Positions 33,065 through 41,872 are shown, numbered from the stretch's first letter. The stretch: DNA of 64,000 nt from Betaproteobacteria bacterium (GCA_004297625.1 SCTY01000003.1:124001-188000), one strand, 5' to 3'. Numbers and translations: made by a program. The notes: generated from the sequence alone by a model not told the origin.

Positions 33065-35608
33065 TTAACGCACGTCAGTGCGATTGAAAACCGGCTGGAG
33101 AGCGAGCTTCACCTCGCCGCCCTCCAGTCGGGCCTGAACTCGTTCGGCCGAGCGCGAACCGATATCCAGCGCGATGCGCTTAAGACGCAGGCTGTTGGTC
33201 AGCACGAACACGCTCGACAAGCCCATGGCCGCCCCGGCGAGCACCGGGTTGAGCAGCCAGCCGGTGACCGGATACAGCACGCCGGCGGCGACCGGAATCA
33301 GCATCACGTTGTAGAAGAACGCCCAGAAAAGGTTCATGCGGATCGTGCGCAAGGTGCGGCGCGCCACGGCGAGCGCCGCGGGAATGCTCTGCGCCTCGCT
33401 GTTCATGATGGTGATGTCCGCGGTCTCGATGGCGACGTCGGTGCCGCTGCCCATGGCCATTCCGACGTCGGCCTGCGCAAGCGCGGGCGCATCGTTGATG
33501 CCGTCGCCGACGAACGCCGTCTTGCCCGCCTGCTGCTGGATCTGCACGACCGCTTGCGCCTTGCCTTCGGGCAGCACTTCGGCGAGCACGTGGTCGATGC
33601 CGAGCTGCGCGGCGATCGCCCGCGCGGTGTGCCGGTTGTCGCCGGTGATCATCGCGACCTTGATGCCCATGGCGTGCAGCGCGTCCATGGCCTCGCGCGC
33701 GCCCGGCTTGATCGGATCCGACACCGCGAGCGCGGCAGCGAGCTTGCCGTCGACGGCGGCGTAAAGCGGGGTCTTGCCTTCGTCGGCGAGGCGCTTTGCC
33801 ACCTCGGCGAAACGCGTCACCTCCAGGCCGAGCCGCACCATGTATCGGTCGGCGCCCACTTGCACGCGGCGGCCGCCCACCGTCGCTTCGACGCCGAAAC
33901 CGGGAACCGCTTCGAAACCTTGCGCGGCGGAAATCTCAAGCCCCTGCTCGCGCGCCGCCTTGACGATCGCCTGGGCGACCGGGTGCTCGCTCGGCGCTTC
34001 TGCCGATGCGATAAGCGCCCGCACCTGCGCTTCGTCGAAGCCCTCCGCGACCGAGAGGTCGGTGAGCTCTGGCTTGCCGCGCGTCAGCGTGCCGGTCTTG
34101 TCGAGCGCGACTGCTTTCACATGACTCAGCGTTTCGAGCGCCTCGCCGCGACGGAAGAGGACCCCCAACTCCGCGGCGCGTCCAGTGCCCACCATGACGG
34201 CTGCCGGCGTGGCGAGCCCCATGGCGCACGGGCAGGCGATCACCAGCACCGCCACCGCGTTTACCAGTGCAAAAGTGAGTGCAGGCGACGGGCCGAACGC
34301 TAGCCACACCGCCGCAGTAAGGACCGCAATGACGAGCACGATCGGCGTGAAGATCGCCACAACGCGGTCGGCGAGCCCCTGGATGGGAAGCTTGGCGCTC
34401 TGTGCGCCCTGCACCAGGCGGATGATCTGCGCGAGCACGGTGTCCGCGCCGACTGCTTCCGCCTTGAAGCGGAACGCGCCGGTCTGGTTGATCGTGGCGC
34501 CGATCACCTTGTCGCCGGGCTGCTTGCCGACCGGCACCGGCTCGCCGGTGATCATCGACTCGTCGACGTAGCTCGCGCCACTCTCGATGGTGCCGTCGAC
34601 CGGGATCTTGTCGCCCGGCCGCACGAGAACGACGTCACCGAGCCGCACGGCATCGATCGGGATCTCGACTTCTTCGCCATCGCGCAGCACGCGGGCGGTG
34701 CGCGGCTTCAGGCCAAGGAGTTTGCGAATCGCGTCGCTCGCCCTGCCCTTCGCGATCGCCTCCCAGTATTTGCCGAGGAACACGAGCGTGATGACGACCG
34801 CCGCAGCCTCGAAATAGGTATGCCGCGCGTTGTCGGGAAGAACTTGCGGCAGGAAAGTCACGACGAGGCTATAGAGATAGGCAGCCCCCGTCCCGGTCAT
34901 TACCAGGCTGTTCATATCCGGGCTCAGATGGCGGTAAGCCTTCCAGCCCGCCACGAGAAAGCGCCGTCCCGGCCAAATCATCACCGGCGTGGCGAGCGCG
35001 AAGAGCACGAAATTGAGTACCGGCTCGCCAAGGCCGATGGACTCGAGCCAGCCGTGAAACGGGCCGTAGTACATGCCCATCGCGAGGACCGCGAGCGGGA
35101 CGCTGAGCGCCGCCCCGATGACAAGCTCGCGGCGCATGCCGGCGATTTCGCGCTCCCTTTGCGCATTGCCGGACGGATCGGCGTCTGTCGTCGCCTGCGC
35201 GGGCACTTCGTATCCCGCCTCGGCAATTTCGCGGCGGAACTCGTCCAGACCGGTGCTTGCGGGCAAGTACCGCACGCGAGCGCTTTCCGACGCGAGGTTC
35301 ACGCGCGCTTGCACGACCCCGGGCATTTGGGCGAGCGCGCGCTCCACGCGCCCGACGCAGTTGGCGCAGGTCATACCGCGCACCGGAAACTCGGTTTCTT
35401 CGACGATCGGCGTATAGCCCGCATCCGCGACAGCGCCCGAGATTTGGGGCGCCTGCACGCGCTCCGGGTCGTATTCCACGCGCGCACTCTCGGCGGCGAG
35501 GTTGACGCGCGCCGAAGTGACCCCTTGGAGCTTGCCGAGCGCGCGCTCCACGCGCCCCGCGCACGAGGCGCAGGTCATTCCGCCGATACCGATGTCTATG
35601 GTCTGCAT
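33065..35608 (-). CDS. copA: Copper-exporting P1B-type ATPase CopA
   Basis: 847 residues. Two N-terminal heavy-metal domains with MTCASC (residues 11-16) and MTCANC (79-84), eight membrane helices, the transport motif CPC at 459-461 ([10 protein letters not shown]), phosphorylation site DKTGT (503-507), the SEHPVA motif and [11 protein letters not shown]1B-1 signature. It pumps Cu(I) from cytoplasm to periplasm. Shine-Dalgarno AGAGGGA. It is divergent from copZ-csoR across a 103-base region containing two G/C-tract dyads. Confidence 0.95.
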   Translation of the reverse strand: MQTIDIGIGGMTCASCAGRVERALGKLQGVTSARVNLAAESARVEYDPERVQAPQISGAVADAGYTPIVEETEFPVRGMTCANCVGRVERALAQMPGVVQARVNLASESARVRYLPASTGLDEFRREIAEAGYEVPAQATTDADPSGNAQREREIAGMRRELVIGAALSVPLAVLAMGMYYGPFHGWLESIGLGEPVLNFVLFALATPVMIWPGRRFLVAGWKAYRHLSPDMNSLVMTGTGAAYLYSLVVTFLPQVLPDNARHTYFEAAAVVITLVFLGKYWEAIAKGRASDAIRKLLGLKPRTARVLRDGEEVEIPIDAVRLGDVVLVRPGDKIPVDGTIESGASYVDESMITGEPVPVGKQPGDKVIGATINQTGAFRFKAEAVGADTVLAQIIRLVQGAQSAKLPIQGLADRVVAIFTPIVLVIAVLTAAVWLAFGPSPALTFALVNAVAVLVIACPCAMGLATPAAVMVGTGRAAELGVLFRRGEALETLSHVKAVALDKTGTLTRGKPELTDLSVAEGFDEAQVRALIASAEAPSEHPVAQAIVKAAREQGLEISAAQGFEAVPGFGVEATVGGRRVQVGADRYMVRLGLEVTRFAEVAKRLADEGKTPLYAAVDGKLAAALAVSDPIKPGAREAMDALHAMGIKVAMITGDNRHTARAIAAQLGIDHVLAEVLPEGKAQAVVQIQQQAGKTAFVGDGINDAPALAQADVGMAMGSGTDVAIETADITIMNSEAQSIPAALAVARRTLRTIRMNLFWAFFYNVMLIPVAAGVLYPVTGWLLNPVLAGAAMGLSSVFVLTNSLRLKRIALDIGSRSAERVQARLEGGEVKLALQPVFNRTDVR

Positions 35609-35624
35609 ATAGTCCCTCTTGCTC

Positions 35625-35648
35625 TATCCCACCCAGGAGGGTAGGATA
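35625..35648. promoter_or_regulatory. CsoR/RcnR-type operator between copA and copZ (site 1)
   Basis: 24-bp dyad with arms TATCCCACCC and GGGTAGGATA around AGGA; one mismatch between the arms. G/C tracts flanked by TA-rich ends are typical of operators of CsoR/RcnR-family repressors, and such a repressor is encoded 270 bases away. It lies 17 bases before copA and upstream of the copZ -10 element (TATACT, 35666-35671). Confidence 0.6.
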
Positions 35649-35676
35649 CCACATGTTTCTGCGTGTATACTGCACC

Positions 35677-35693
35677 CTACCCCGCCGGGGTGG
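35677..35693. promoter_or_regulatory. G/C-tract dyad before copZ (site 2)
   Basis: CTACCCCGCCGGGGTGG: arms CTACCCCG and CGGGGTGG with a single central base and one mismatch. It lies just downstream of the TATACT -10 element for copZ and 18 bases before the copZ start, where a bound CsoR-type repressor would block transcription. Confidence 0.5.
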
Positions 35694-35711
35694 ATGCAAA
35701 AGGAGAGCCTC

Positions 35712-35918
35712 ATGACGAAGACTTTGCAAATCAAGGGAATGACCTGCGACCACTGCGTGCGCGCGGTGACCAAGGCGCTCCAGGGCGTGGCCGGTGTTGC
35801 CAACGTTTCGGTGGACCTCGGTGCAGGGCGCGCGCAGGTAGACGGCCCGGCCGACCCCGCGTCGCTGGTGCGCGCGGTGGAGAAGCAGGGCTACGAAGCG
35901 CGAGTGGTGCCCGCGTAA
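35712..35918 (+). CDS. copZ: Copper chaperone CopZ
   Basis: 68-residue heavy-metal-associated domain protein: TLQIKGMTCDHCVRAVTKAL holds the MxCxxC copper site, followed by the usual VNVDL-type strand and QGYEARVV end. Start at 35712 with AAGGAGAG upstream; the frame's earlier ATG is not supported. It carries Cu(I) to CopA and the regulator. Its TAA overlaps the csoR ATG by one base. Confidence 0.93.
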   Translation: MTKTLQIKGMTCDHCVRAVTKALQGVAGVANVSVDLGAGRAQVDGPADPASLVRAVEKQGYEARVVPA

Positions 35919-36241
35919 TGAACGACGACGTCCACAACCACAATCACGAGCGCGCCGCACACGGTGGCCGGCTATGCATGCCCGAGGAGGCGCGCGACGT
36001 CGTGACGCGCAGGCTTGCCATAGCCAGGGGTCACTTGGACAGCATCCTCAAGTCCTTGCAGAAGCACGATGTCTACTGCGTGGACGTGCTCCGCCAGATC
36101 AAGGCCGTGCAGGGCGCACTGGACAAGGCGGGACAGATCACGCTCGAAAGTCACTTGCGCGCCCACGTCGCGACCGCAGCCGCCCGGGGCGATACAGAAG
36201 TAATCGTCGACGAGCTGATGGACGCGCTGCGCTACCGCTGA
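35918..36241 (+). CDS. csoR: CsoR/RcnR-family metal-sensing repressor
   Basis: 107 residues. The CsoR-family helical core is present: RRLAIARGHLDSILKSLQ and YCVDVLRQIKAVQGALDK. The metal ligand positions read C54, H79 and H83, that is C-H-H; copper CsoR proteins have C-H-C and RcnR-type Ni/Co sensors C-H-H with an additional N-terminal His. The N terminus here is His-rich (HNHNHERAAH). Context (copZ, copA, G/C-tract dyads) argues for copper control all the same. Confidence 0.82.
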   Translation: MNDDVHNHNHERAAHGGRLCMPEEARDVVTRRLAIARGHLDSILKSLQKHDVYCVDVLRQIKAVQGALDKAGQITLESHLRAHVATAAARGDTEVIVDELMDALRYR

Positions 36242-36253
36242 CGTAGCCGCAGG

Positions 36254-36577
36254 ATGGAAGGATTGAACGGGCCTGTGATGGCATTCATGCGCCGGTGCGC
36301 CGCGCTTCTCACGATATTCGCGGTTTCGCTCATGCTGCTGTGGCCCGCTTGCGATGGGGCGGACGCCGACCATGCGCAGGTGTTGCAGGGCGGCTCGCAC
36401 TGGTCGAGCCTCGCCGCCGTCGCGAGTGCGAGCAAGGGACCGTCGGTCACGCTCGCTCCGTTCATCGCGGCGCTTTCCGTCGCAGCGCTGGCTTTCTTGG
36501 TGCAGGGCACGACGCCAAGCGCCGCACCGCTGCCCACCCGCACCTTTTACGCCCGCTCCGCGCGCATCCTGCGCTGA
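36254..36577 (+). CDS. Small membrane/exported protein with PTR-x-x-Y-x-RSARILR tail
   Basis: 107 residues. N-terminal hydrophobic segment (LLTIFAVSLMLLWPAC) and a second one (FIAALSVAALAFLVQG) before the terminal PTRTFYARSARILR. The tail is shared with the protein at 30619-30972 (11 of 14 residues). It follows csoR by 12 bases in the copZ operon. Start at 36254 is the first ATG; an internal ATG at 36278 is possible. Function unknown. Confidence 0.6.
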   Translation: MEGLNGPVMAFMRRCAALLTIFAVSLMLLWPACDGADADHAQVLQGGSHWSSLAAVASASKGPSVTLAPFIAALSVAALAFLVQGTTPSAAPLPTRTFYARSARILR

Positions 36578-36642
36578 ATTCCTCCCGATCGCGACAGCCG
36601 CACGCAGTTCCAGCAGAGGCGATTTGAAAAGGAGGAAGCAAA

Positions 36643-37143
36643 ATGCTTTGTTGCGTAGGTCTATTCGGCGGTCTGGCCGTAGGTCAGTCCTTGGGCGGAC
36701 CGTGGACGGTGATCGCGCCGGCCGCGGGCTTCGCCGTCGGCTTGGCCGCGGACATGAAGCTCATGAAAGGAATGCACAAGCGCTCTGGCGCACAGGCCGA
36801 GCGGGCTGCCGAGGCGAAACCTGAAGTCGAACCAGGCAGGTCAGGTGTCGCGGCGGCGCCGGCCGAGAGCGGTTCCTGCTGCGGCGTGGCGTCCGCGGGT
36901 GGAGGCCGGCGTGCCTGGTTGATCGGTGGCGTAGCGCTTGCGGCGCTGGCGATCTTCGCCGGATGGGATTGGATAGAGGCAAACGGCCTTACGCCCCTCG
37001 TGGTTCTGCTCGCGCTTGTGCCCTTCGTGTTCATGTGCATGCGCGGCCATGGCACGCGAGGAAAGGGAAAAACCGAGAGGTCCCTCGCGGATATCCGCAG
37101 AACCTACGAAACCGGCTCCGGAGAGCCGCCCCGTCCAAGCTAG
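36643..37143 (+). CDS. Membrane protein with Cys pairs, end of copZ operon
   Basis: 166 residues. Preceded by AAGGAGGAAGC, a strong Shine-Dalgarno. Starts MLCCVGLFGGLAVGQSLGGP; two or three hydrophobic segments near the start form a glycine-rich membrane hairpin, then a soluble linker with SCCG, two further helices (AWLIGGVALAALAIFAGWDW; LTPLVVLLALVPFVFMCMRG) and a basic tail. The CC, SCCG and MCMRGHG motifs are candidate Cu ligands. I do not recognise a named family. Confidence 0.6.
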   Translation: MLCCVGLFGGLAVGQSLGGPWTVIAPAAGFAVGLAADMKLMKGMHKRSGAQAERAAEAKPEVEPGRSGVAAAPAESGSCCGVASAGGGRRAWLIGGVALAALAIFAGWDWIEANGLTPLVVLLALVPFVFMCMRGHGTRGKGKTERSLADIRRTYETGSGEPPRPS

Positions 37144-37146
37144 CCT

Positions 37147-37653
37147 TCAGCCGCTTCTGGTACTGCGGCGCGTCAGATATACCGCGAGAGGCGGAAGCAC
37201 GAACCACTGGAGCAATGGCGATAGGCCGAGCTCCATGCCGCCGACTTCAATCCGCGGCATGGACGCGGCATAAGCCCAGCTTCCAAGGATGGCGATGTTC
37301 CGCCACTCGCTAAAGACGGTGTACGCCGCGCCGAGTAGTGCCGCCAGTGTGCCGATGCGACCCCAGCGCCACGAGCCGAGGCTGCCGGTGCGGAGAAGGA
37401 CCAAGGCGAGCAGCAGCGCCGCCATCCCGATCAGGATGTCGCCCGCGGTGCAGTGCGCGACGGAAAACGCGATATACCCCGGTGTCCGCTCAGCCCAGAT
37501 CGTATAGAGCGGCAACTGGGCGATTTCCCAGGCGAGGCTCAAGCCGGCGAACCAGGGCACAAATCGCAGCGCGATCAGCCGCCACGCGCGCCGGTCGCGG
37601 TACCAGACAAGATGAAGATGCGTTGTCTCCTTCGTGAGAACACCCAAAAGCAA
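37147..37653 (-). CDS. Polytopic membrane protein of unknown function
   Basis: 168 residues with about four membrane helices (FVPWFAGLSLAWEIAQLPLY; CTAGDILIGMAALLLALVLL; IGTLAALLGAAYTVFSEW; LSPLLQWFVLPPLAVYL). SVAHCTAGD and FSEWRNI are its most polar conserved-looking segments. I recall unnamed homologues in metal-resistance islands but no function. Converges with the copZ operon, 3 bases apart, and follows ppk2 by 22 bases. Confidence 0.6.
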   Translation of the reverse strand: MLLGVLTKETTHLHLVWYRDRRAWRLIALRFVPWFAGLSLAWEIAQLPLYTIWAERTPGYIAFSVAHCTAGDILIGMAALLLALVLLRTGSLGSWRWGRIGTLAALLGAAYTVFSEWRNIAILGSWAYAASMPRIEVGGMELGLSPLLQWFVLPPLAVYLTRRSTRSG

Positions 37654-37675
37654 TTGCCGTTCGGCTAACCGAAAG

Positions 37676-38434
37676 TTACTTGGCCAGCCTGCCGTCGCGC
37701 AGGCACGCCTCCTCGAACTCGAACACCACCCGCGCGTCGGGCGCCACGAGCCGCTCCTTCTTACCGCCGTAGTGCAGCCGGCTCAGAATATCCCGGATGA
37801 GGTTGATGCGCGCCGCCTTCTTGTCGGCGGCAAGCACGATGTGCCAGGGCGCGAAGGCGGAGTGCGTGCGCTTGAGCATCGCATCGCGCGCGCGCGTGTA
37901 GTCCCGCCAGTGGCGCAGCGCCTTGGCGTCGATCGGGCTCGACTTCCACTGCGTGAGCGGGTCGCGCGCGCGCTCGGCGAGCCTGCGGCGCTGCTCGGCC
38001 CTCGGGATGTCGAGGTAGTACTTGAGCAACTTCACCCCCGAGCGCACGAGCATCATCTCGAAATTGCCGACGGTCTCCATGAACTCGCCGTATTCGTCCT
38101 GCGTGCAGAAGCCCATCACCTTTTCGACGCCGGCGCGGTTGTACCAGCTCCGGTTGAAAAGCACGAATTCCCCTACCGCGGGCAGGTGCGGCACGTAGCG
38201 CTGGAAGTACCAGCTGCCGCGGTCGCGGTCCGAAGGCCGGCCGAGCGCGACCACCCGGGTCTCGCGCGGGCTCAGATGCTCGACGATGCGCTTGACCGCG
38301 CCGTCCTTTCCGGCGGCGTCGCGCCCCTCGAGCACAACCAGGATCTTGTCGCTGCAGCCGATGAAATGCCGCTGCAGCTTCACCAGCTCGATCTGCAGGC
38401 TGCGCAACTCGTCCTTATAGCGCTTCTTGTTCAT
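37676..38434 (-). CDS. ppk2: Polyphosphate kinase 2
   Basis: 252 residues. Walker A-type loop LEGRDAAGKDGAVKRI, then RETRVVALGRPSDRDRGSWY, FVLFNRSWYNRAGVEKVMG and LDIPRAEQRRRL, all PPK2-family. Single-domain form that uses polyphosphate to phosphorylate nucleotides (or the reverse). Polyphosphate is linked to metal tolerance, which would fit the island. Overlaps the nfeD-like gene by ATGA. Confidence 0.93.
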   Translation of the reverse strand: MNKKRYKDELRSLQIELVKLQRHFIGCSDKILVVLEGRDAAGKDGAVKRIVEHLSPRETRVVALGRPSDRDRGSWYFQRYVPHLPAVGEFVLFNRSWYNRAGVEKVMGFCTQDEYGEFMETVGNFEMMLVRSGVKLLKYYLDIPRAEQRRRLAERARDPLTQWKSSPIDAKALRHWRDYTRARDAMLKRTHSAFAPWHIVLAADKKAARINLIRDILSRLHYGGKKERLVAPDARVVFEFEEACLRDGRLAK

Positions 38435-38775
38435 GGCGCTCGCGTGCGCCGTATCTTAAGGCGCAAGCCCTCGATCCCCACGATGAGCGCCTCGTCCCCG
38501 GGCGCGAGCGGCTCGCCGTTCACGTCGGCGCGCCAAAGCTCCCCGTGGAAGAAGAGCGTCGCGCCGTCCTCGCCGATGTCCACGATGCTGCCAGTCTGCC
38601 CGAGCATCGCTTCAGCGCCGTTCAGGCGCGGCTGCCTCATCGCCTTAAAGGTGTATGCATAGAAGATCAACGAGATTACTGCGACGGCGGCGTAGACCGG
38701 CGTCGCCACGGAGAGCGGAAGCAACCAGAATACCGGCAAGGCGAATACCGGGAGAAGGAGTACGACGTGGCACAC
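38431..38775 (-). CDS. NfeD-like membrane protein
   Basis: 114 residues. Two membrane helices at the N terminus (LPVFALPVFWLLPLSVA; VYAAVAVISLIFYAYTF) followed by a small OB-fold NfeD C-terminal domain (GAEAMLGQTGSIVDIGEDGA, LWRADVNGEPLAPGDEALIV). NfeD proteins normally partner SPFH/stomatin proteases or flotillins; the hflKC genes at 46-48 kb encode SPFH proteins. Overlaps ppk2. Confidence 0.8.
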   Translation of the reverse strand: MCHVVLLLPVFALPVFWLLPLSVATPVYAAVAVISLIFYAYTFKAMRQPRLNGAEAMLGQTGSIVDIGEDGATLFFHGELWRADVNGEPLAPGDEALIVGIEGLRLKIRRTRAP

Positions 38776-38785
38776 GGCCAGGACC

Positions 38786-39442
38786 TCAGGGAGCGCCTAG
38801 GGGGCCGCGCCGCACACCCGGCAGAAAGGCCGGCACGCTTTCCATGTAGCGCCGGTATTCAGCGCCGAATTGCGCAATGGCGTCGCGCTCCTCGCGGCGT
38901 GCGAGCCGGACGTACATGTAGACGAGCACCGGGAACATGGCGAGCGTCAGAAGCGTCGGCCATTGCAGAAGAAATCCGGTCATGATGGCGATGAAGCCCA
39001 CGTATTGCGGATGGCGCACCCAGGCGTAGGGGCCGCTTGCCGCGATCTCGCCGCGGCGCTGCGCTTCGTAGAGGATCCCCCAGGACCTCGCGAGCAGCAC
39101 GAAGCCGGCGAAGATCACGATGTAGGAGGCGATATGAAACGGGCCGAAGTGGGGATCGCCGCCCCAGCCGAACATGACCTCGAGGAGGTGGCCGGCGTCG
39201 TGGTCCATGAAGTCGATGTCGGGATAGCGGCTCTCGAGCCATCCGGAAAGCAGGTAGATGGTGAGCGGGAAGCCGTACATCTCGGTGAAGAGCGCCACGA
39301 TGAACGCCGAGAAGGCGCCGAAAGAGCGCCAGTCCCGATGGATTCTCGGACCCGCAAAGCTGAAGGCAAAAATGATAAACACGAGCGAATTGATGATCAC
39401 CAGCGACCACAGGCCGTAAGGTGACTCGATCTCCACCAGCAT
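38786..39442 (-). CDS. Isoprenylcysteine carboxyl methyltransferase-family membrane protein
   Basis: 218 residues with five or so membrane helices. The C-terminal ICMT/PEMT signature is clear: ASGPYAWVRHPQYVGFIAIM (HPxY-type SAM/lipid site) and a terminal EERDAIAQFGAEYRRYMESV. GAGAGGAGG upstream fixes the ATG at 39442. Family members methylate isoprenoid or phospholipid amines; bacterial substrate unknown. Lies 11 bases after the HD-GYP gene. Confidence 0.85.
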   Translation of the reverse strand: MLVEIESPYGLWSLVIINSLVFIIFAFSFAGPRIHRDWRSFGAFSAFIVALFTEMYGFPLTIYLLSGWLESRYPDIDFMDHDAGHLLEVMFGWGGDPHFGPFHIASYIVIFAGFVLLARSWGILYEAQRRGEIAASGPYAWVRHPQYVGFIAIMTGFLLQWPTLLTLAMFPVLVYMYVRLARREERDAIAQFGAEYRRYMESVPAFLPGVRRGPLGAP

Positions 39443-39453
39443 GGCGCCTCCTC

Positions 39454-39975
39454 TCAAGCCGGCGCAGGCATTGTGCACTTCGCGGCCACCATTTCGCGCA
39501 GTACCGGCTCCTCGGCGAGAAACGCCTCGACTGCGGCCGGGTCGAACTGCGTGCCCGCGAGCCGCACGATCTCGGCTTTCGCAGCGTCGAACGGCAGGCC
39601 CCGAAGACCGCGCGGATAGCCGCTGCCGTCAAAGCGCTCCTCGTGCGCCAGCACGATTTCCGCCGCTTCGCGCATGGATGGCACGTTTTTCAAGATCGCG
39701 TAGCCCTTTTCCGGATGCGCGCGCATCAGCGCCCGCTCATCGGCAGCGAGCGGCCCAGGTTTCAGCAGAACGGCGTCGGGAATGCCGATCTTGCCGAGGT
39801 CGTGCAGCAGCGAGCCCCAATAAATCTGGCGCAACCGCTCGCTATCCGCGGTAAAGCGTCTCGCGAGCACGAGGGTATGGCATGCGACGCGCTTCGAATG
39901 CTCGCCGGTCTCGTGCTCCCTCGTATCAAGCGCCGCGACGAGCGTTTCCGCGAACACGTCTGCGCTGAGATCCAT
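39454..39975 (-). CDS. HD-GYP-type phosphodiesterase, internally deleted
   Basis: 173 residues. HD motif at H58-D59 (SLLHDLGKIGIPD) and HEERFDGSGYPRG with GYP at 119-121 are intact. Compared with the paralogue at 42210, 28 residues between RGLRG and LPFDAAK are missing (EAIPLWARLF through SDRPYRKA in the paralogue). That segment contains the DALDAM-x-SDRPYR helix with a metal-ligand Asp, so cyclic-di-GMP hydrolysis is probably lost. Deletion junction near 39597-39602, in frame. An FNR-type dyad lies about 59 bases upstream. Confidence 0.8.
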   Translation of the reverse strand: MDLSADVFAETLVAALDTREHETGEHSKRVACHTLVLARRFTADSERLRQIYWGSLLHDLGKIGIPDAVLLKPGPLAADERALMRAHPEKGYAILKNVPSMREAAEIVLAHEERFDGSGYPRGLRGLPFDAAKAEIVRLAGTQFDPAAVEAFLAEEPVLREMVAAKCTMPAPA

Positions 39976-40027
39976 AGGGTGTCAGAAGGCTCTTCATGCG
40001 AGCGTAGTTGGGCGCCCGGCGGCGGTC

Positions 40028-40041
40028 TTGACCTCGGTCAA
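40028..40041. promoter_or_regulatory. FNR/Anr/Dnr-type dyad upstream of HD-GYP gene
   Basis: TTGACCTCGGTCAA, a perfect inverted repeat of TTGAC. The identical 14-mer occurs at 41873-41886. Centred about 59 bases before the start at 39975. Confidence 0.55.
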
Positions 40042-40095
40042 ACGGCACGGGCGGCGCCAGCCCTTGCCACGGGTTGCGCAATGTCAGGTCGCGCA

Positions 40096-41211
40096 TCATT
40101 CGGCGCTCAGGATGCCGCCGCAACGGCAGATGCAGCTGCAATCGACAGGGTCGCAGCTCGCATCGGCGCGCCGGCTGCGATAACGCCTGCGCGCCCAAGG
40201 CTCGAGCGCGCGCTTGAGCCAGCTCGGCCGGTAGTGTCGCCGCAGAAATTCACGAGCGTCCGCAGACGCCGCGCGGCGCAGGAACCAGGCGTATCCCCGA
40301 TTGCCGAGGACGCCGTAGAGCGCGCGGTTCACGATCGAGGTGCGCAGCCAGGGCTCCAACTCGCGCCGCCAGAGCGCGTCGTAGTCCTTGCCCTCGATGA
40401 GCGCGCGCGCGGCGAGCACGCCCGAGCGCATCGCGAAGCGCATGCCGAAGCCCCACAGCGCATCCTGGAAGCCCGCCTCTTCGCCGGCCACCGGGCGCTC
40501 GCCCGCTTGTGCGCTCGCGGGGACGCGAAAGTTGCCGATGCCGCCGTGGGGCCTCGCGTCGCGCATCTCGAGCCCCGCGAGCCGCCGGAATGCCTCGACC
40601 GTGCGCTCAACGTAAACCTGTTCGCTCTTGAATCCGCTGAACATGCAGCTCTTCACTGTCCCCTTGCCGCGCATGACGAGGAGATAGGCGTAGCCCTGCG
40701 GGGCGAGCGCGTCGTCGCAGATCACCCTGAAGCCCTCGGGCATGGCCGTGTCGAAGTGATAGCCGACCGCGATCACGTCGGCGGCCTTGGGCCCGGCCGC
40801 GAGCACCGCGGGAGCCTCGAGCCGCTCCAGGCGGCTGCCGAAGCGGACGGTGACGCCCAAGGCAAGCGCCTGCGCGAGCAGCGCCGTGTCGAGGCTGCCC
40901 GGCCCTGGCCCGCGCTCGACCAGGTAAAGGATCGGCGCCTTGCTTTCCACGAGGCGCGCTCGCCCCTGGGCGTCGTACACGGTGCCGCGCGTGCAGGCGA
41001 GCTTGGCGAACGCGGTGCTCAGGCCCAGCGCCTCGAGCTCTGCGATCACGTCCTGTCCGACTGTCCAGTTCTCCAGGCCCTGCAGGTCCCGGCCGAAGCG
41101 GTAGCCGACCTCGCGTCGCGCCTCGTGCACGACGACCTCCCGGCCCGCGCGCGCAAGCGTGATGGCGGCGGCAAGCCCGGCCGGTCCCGCGCCCGCGATC
41201 TGGATGGTCAT
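40096..41211 (-). CDS. FAD-dependent geranylgeranyl-reductase-like oxidoreductase
   Basis: 371 residues. Dinucleotide-binding start IAGAGPAGLAAAITLARAGR and the acidic strand end VVVHEAR are at the N terminus; GGIGNFRVPA and PVAGEEAGFQDALWGFGMRF correspond to the second FAD region of the geranylgeranyl reductase/squalene-epoxidase-like group. The C-terminal 20 residues are Cys-rich (CDPVDCSCICRCGG), unusual for the family and a candidate metal or Fe-S site. Soluble, perhaps membrane-associated; substrate unknown. Confidence 0.78.
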   Translation of the reverse strand: MTIQIAGAGPAGLAAAITLARAGREVVVHEARREVGYRFGRDLQGLENWTVGQDVIAELEALGLSTAFAKLACTRGTVYDAQGRARLVESKAPILYLVERGPGPGSLDTALLAQALALGVTVRFGSRLERLEAPAVLAAGPKAADVIAVGYHFDTAMPEGFRVICDDALAPQGYAYLLVMRGKGTVKSCMFSGFKSEQVYVERTVEAFRRLAGLEMRDARPHGGIGNFRVPASAQAGERPVAGEEAGFQDALWGFGMRFAMRSGVLAARALIEGKDYDALWRRELEPWLRTSIVNRALYGVLGNRGYAWFLRRAASADAREFLRRHYRPSWLKRALEPWARRRYRSRRADASCDPVDCSCICRCGGILSAE

Positions 41212-41361
41212 ACAGGTCTCGCGATCGCTCGACTACCGGCAAACTCACTTGTCGAGCCCGACATGCGAGCGATACGCGGTCGGGGATGGACGATGCCGCT
41301 GGCAATTACGCAGTCCATGCCCCACGGTCTGGCACCACCGGTCCGCGGTATCGAGCGCCCT

Positions 41362-41748
41362 TCAGCAGCAGCCGCCGCTGCGCCGGCGCGGCCGCTCGTG
41401 CGCCGGCTCGGCCGAGCGCACCGGATGGCCCGCAACCTTTTGCGCGTAGTCCTGCGGCGCGGCTTCGAAGCGGTCGCGGTTTTCCTTGGAGGCGAAGTAG
41501 TAGATCTTTTCCTGGTAGACCGAGCTCAACGCCTGCGCGGTGCGCACGGCTTCGCCGCTCACGGCATCGACCGCCGCCTCCGGCGCATTCGCCAGCCTCG
41601 CCCGCTCCGGCTGCTCGTCCTGAAGGCTGTGACCTCCGCCGTGGCCGCCCAGGCTTTCGAGCACGCCGCCGAAACGGCCGCGGAATAAGAACCACGCGAT
41701 CGCGATCGCGACAACCACCCAAACCCAATTTTGTGCCAACCAGCTCAT
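41362..41748 (-). CDS. Small membrane protein with YHS-like domain and CC tail
   Basis: 128 residues. Starts MSWLAQNWVWVVVAIAIAWF (the same pattern as the proteins at 25079 and 33051), then a GGHGGGH segment and a YHS-like domain, VDAVSGEAVRTAQALSSVYQ followed by EKIYYFASKENRDRFEAAPQ. The tail is RRRSGGCC. YHS domains bind metals such as copper. A CueR-type promoter (41786-41816) faces this gene, with the predicted transcription start about 31 bases before the ATG. Confidence 0.75.
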   Translation of the reverse strand: MSWLAQNWVWVVVAIAIAWFLFRGRFGGVLESLGGHGGGHSLQDEQPERARLANAPEAAVDAVSGEAVRTAQALSSVYQEKIYYFASKENRDRFEAAPQDYAQKVAGHPVRSAEPAHERPRRRSGGCC

Positions 41749-41785
41749 GACATCTCCTTGTGCGCCACATCAAGCGGCAGGACGG

Positions 41786-41816
41786 ACCATGCGCCTTACC
41801 ATCGTGTCAATGTCAA
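41786..41816 (-). promoter_or_regulatory. CueR/MerR-type promoter for 41362-41748
   Basis: On the minus strand: -35 TTGACA (41816-41811), 19-base spacer holding TTGACACGATGGTAAGG, -10 CATGGT (41791-41786). The overlong 19-bp spacer with a dyad inside is the hallmark of MerR-family activated promoters. Confidence 0.6.
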
Positions 41817-41872
41817 GCAGGGCGGTATGGAGCGAGAGGCCGAATGCAGCCCCGCGACATGGCGAGGCATTG

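Noticed and set aside
40060..40092. CCCTTGCCACGGGTTGCGCAATGTCAGG resemblance, in part, to the CueR-type sites (core CCTTGCCACGG)
   Set aside because: Arm spacing differs, no TTGACN -35 at the right distance and no 19-bp spacer can be built.
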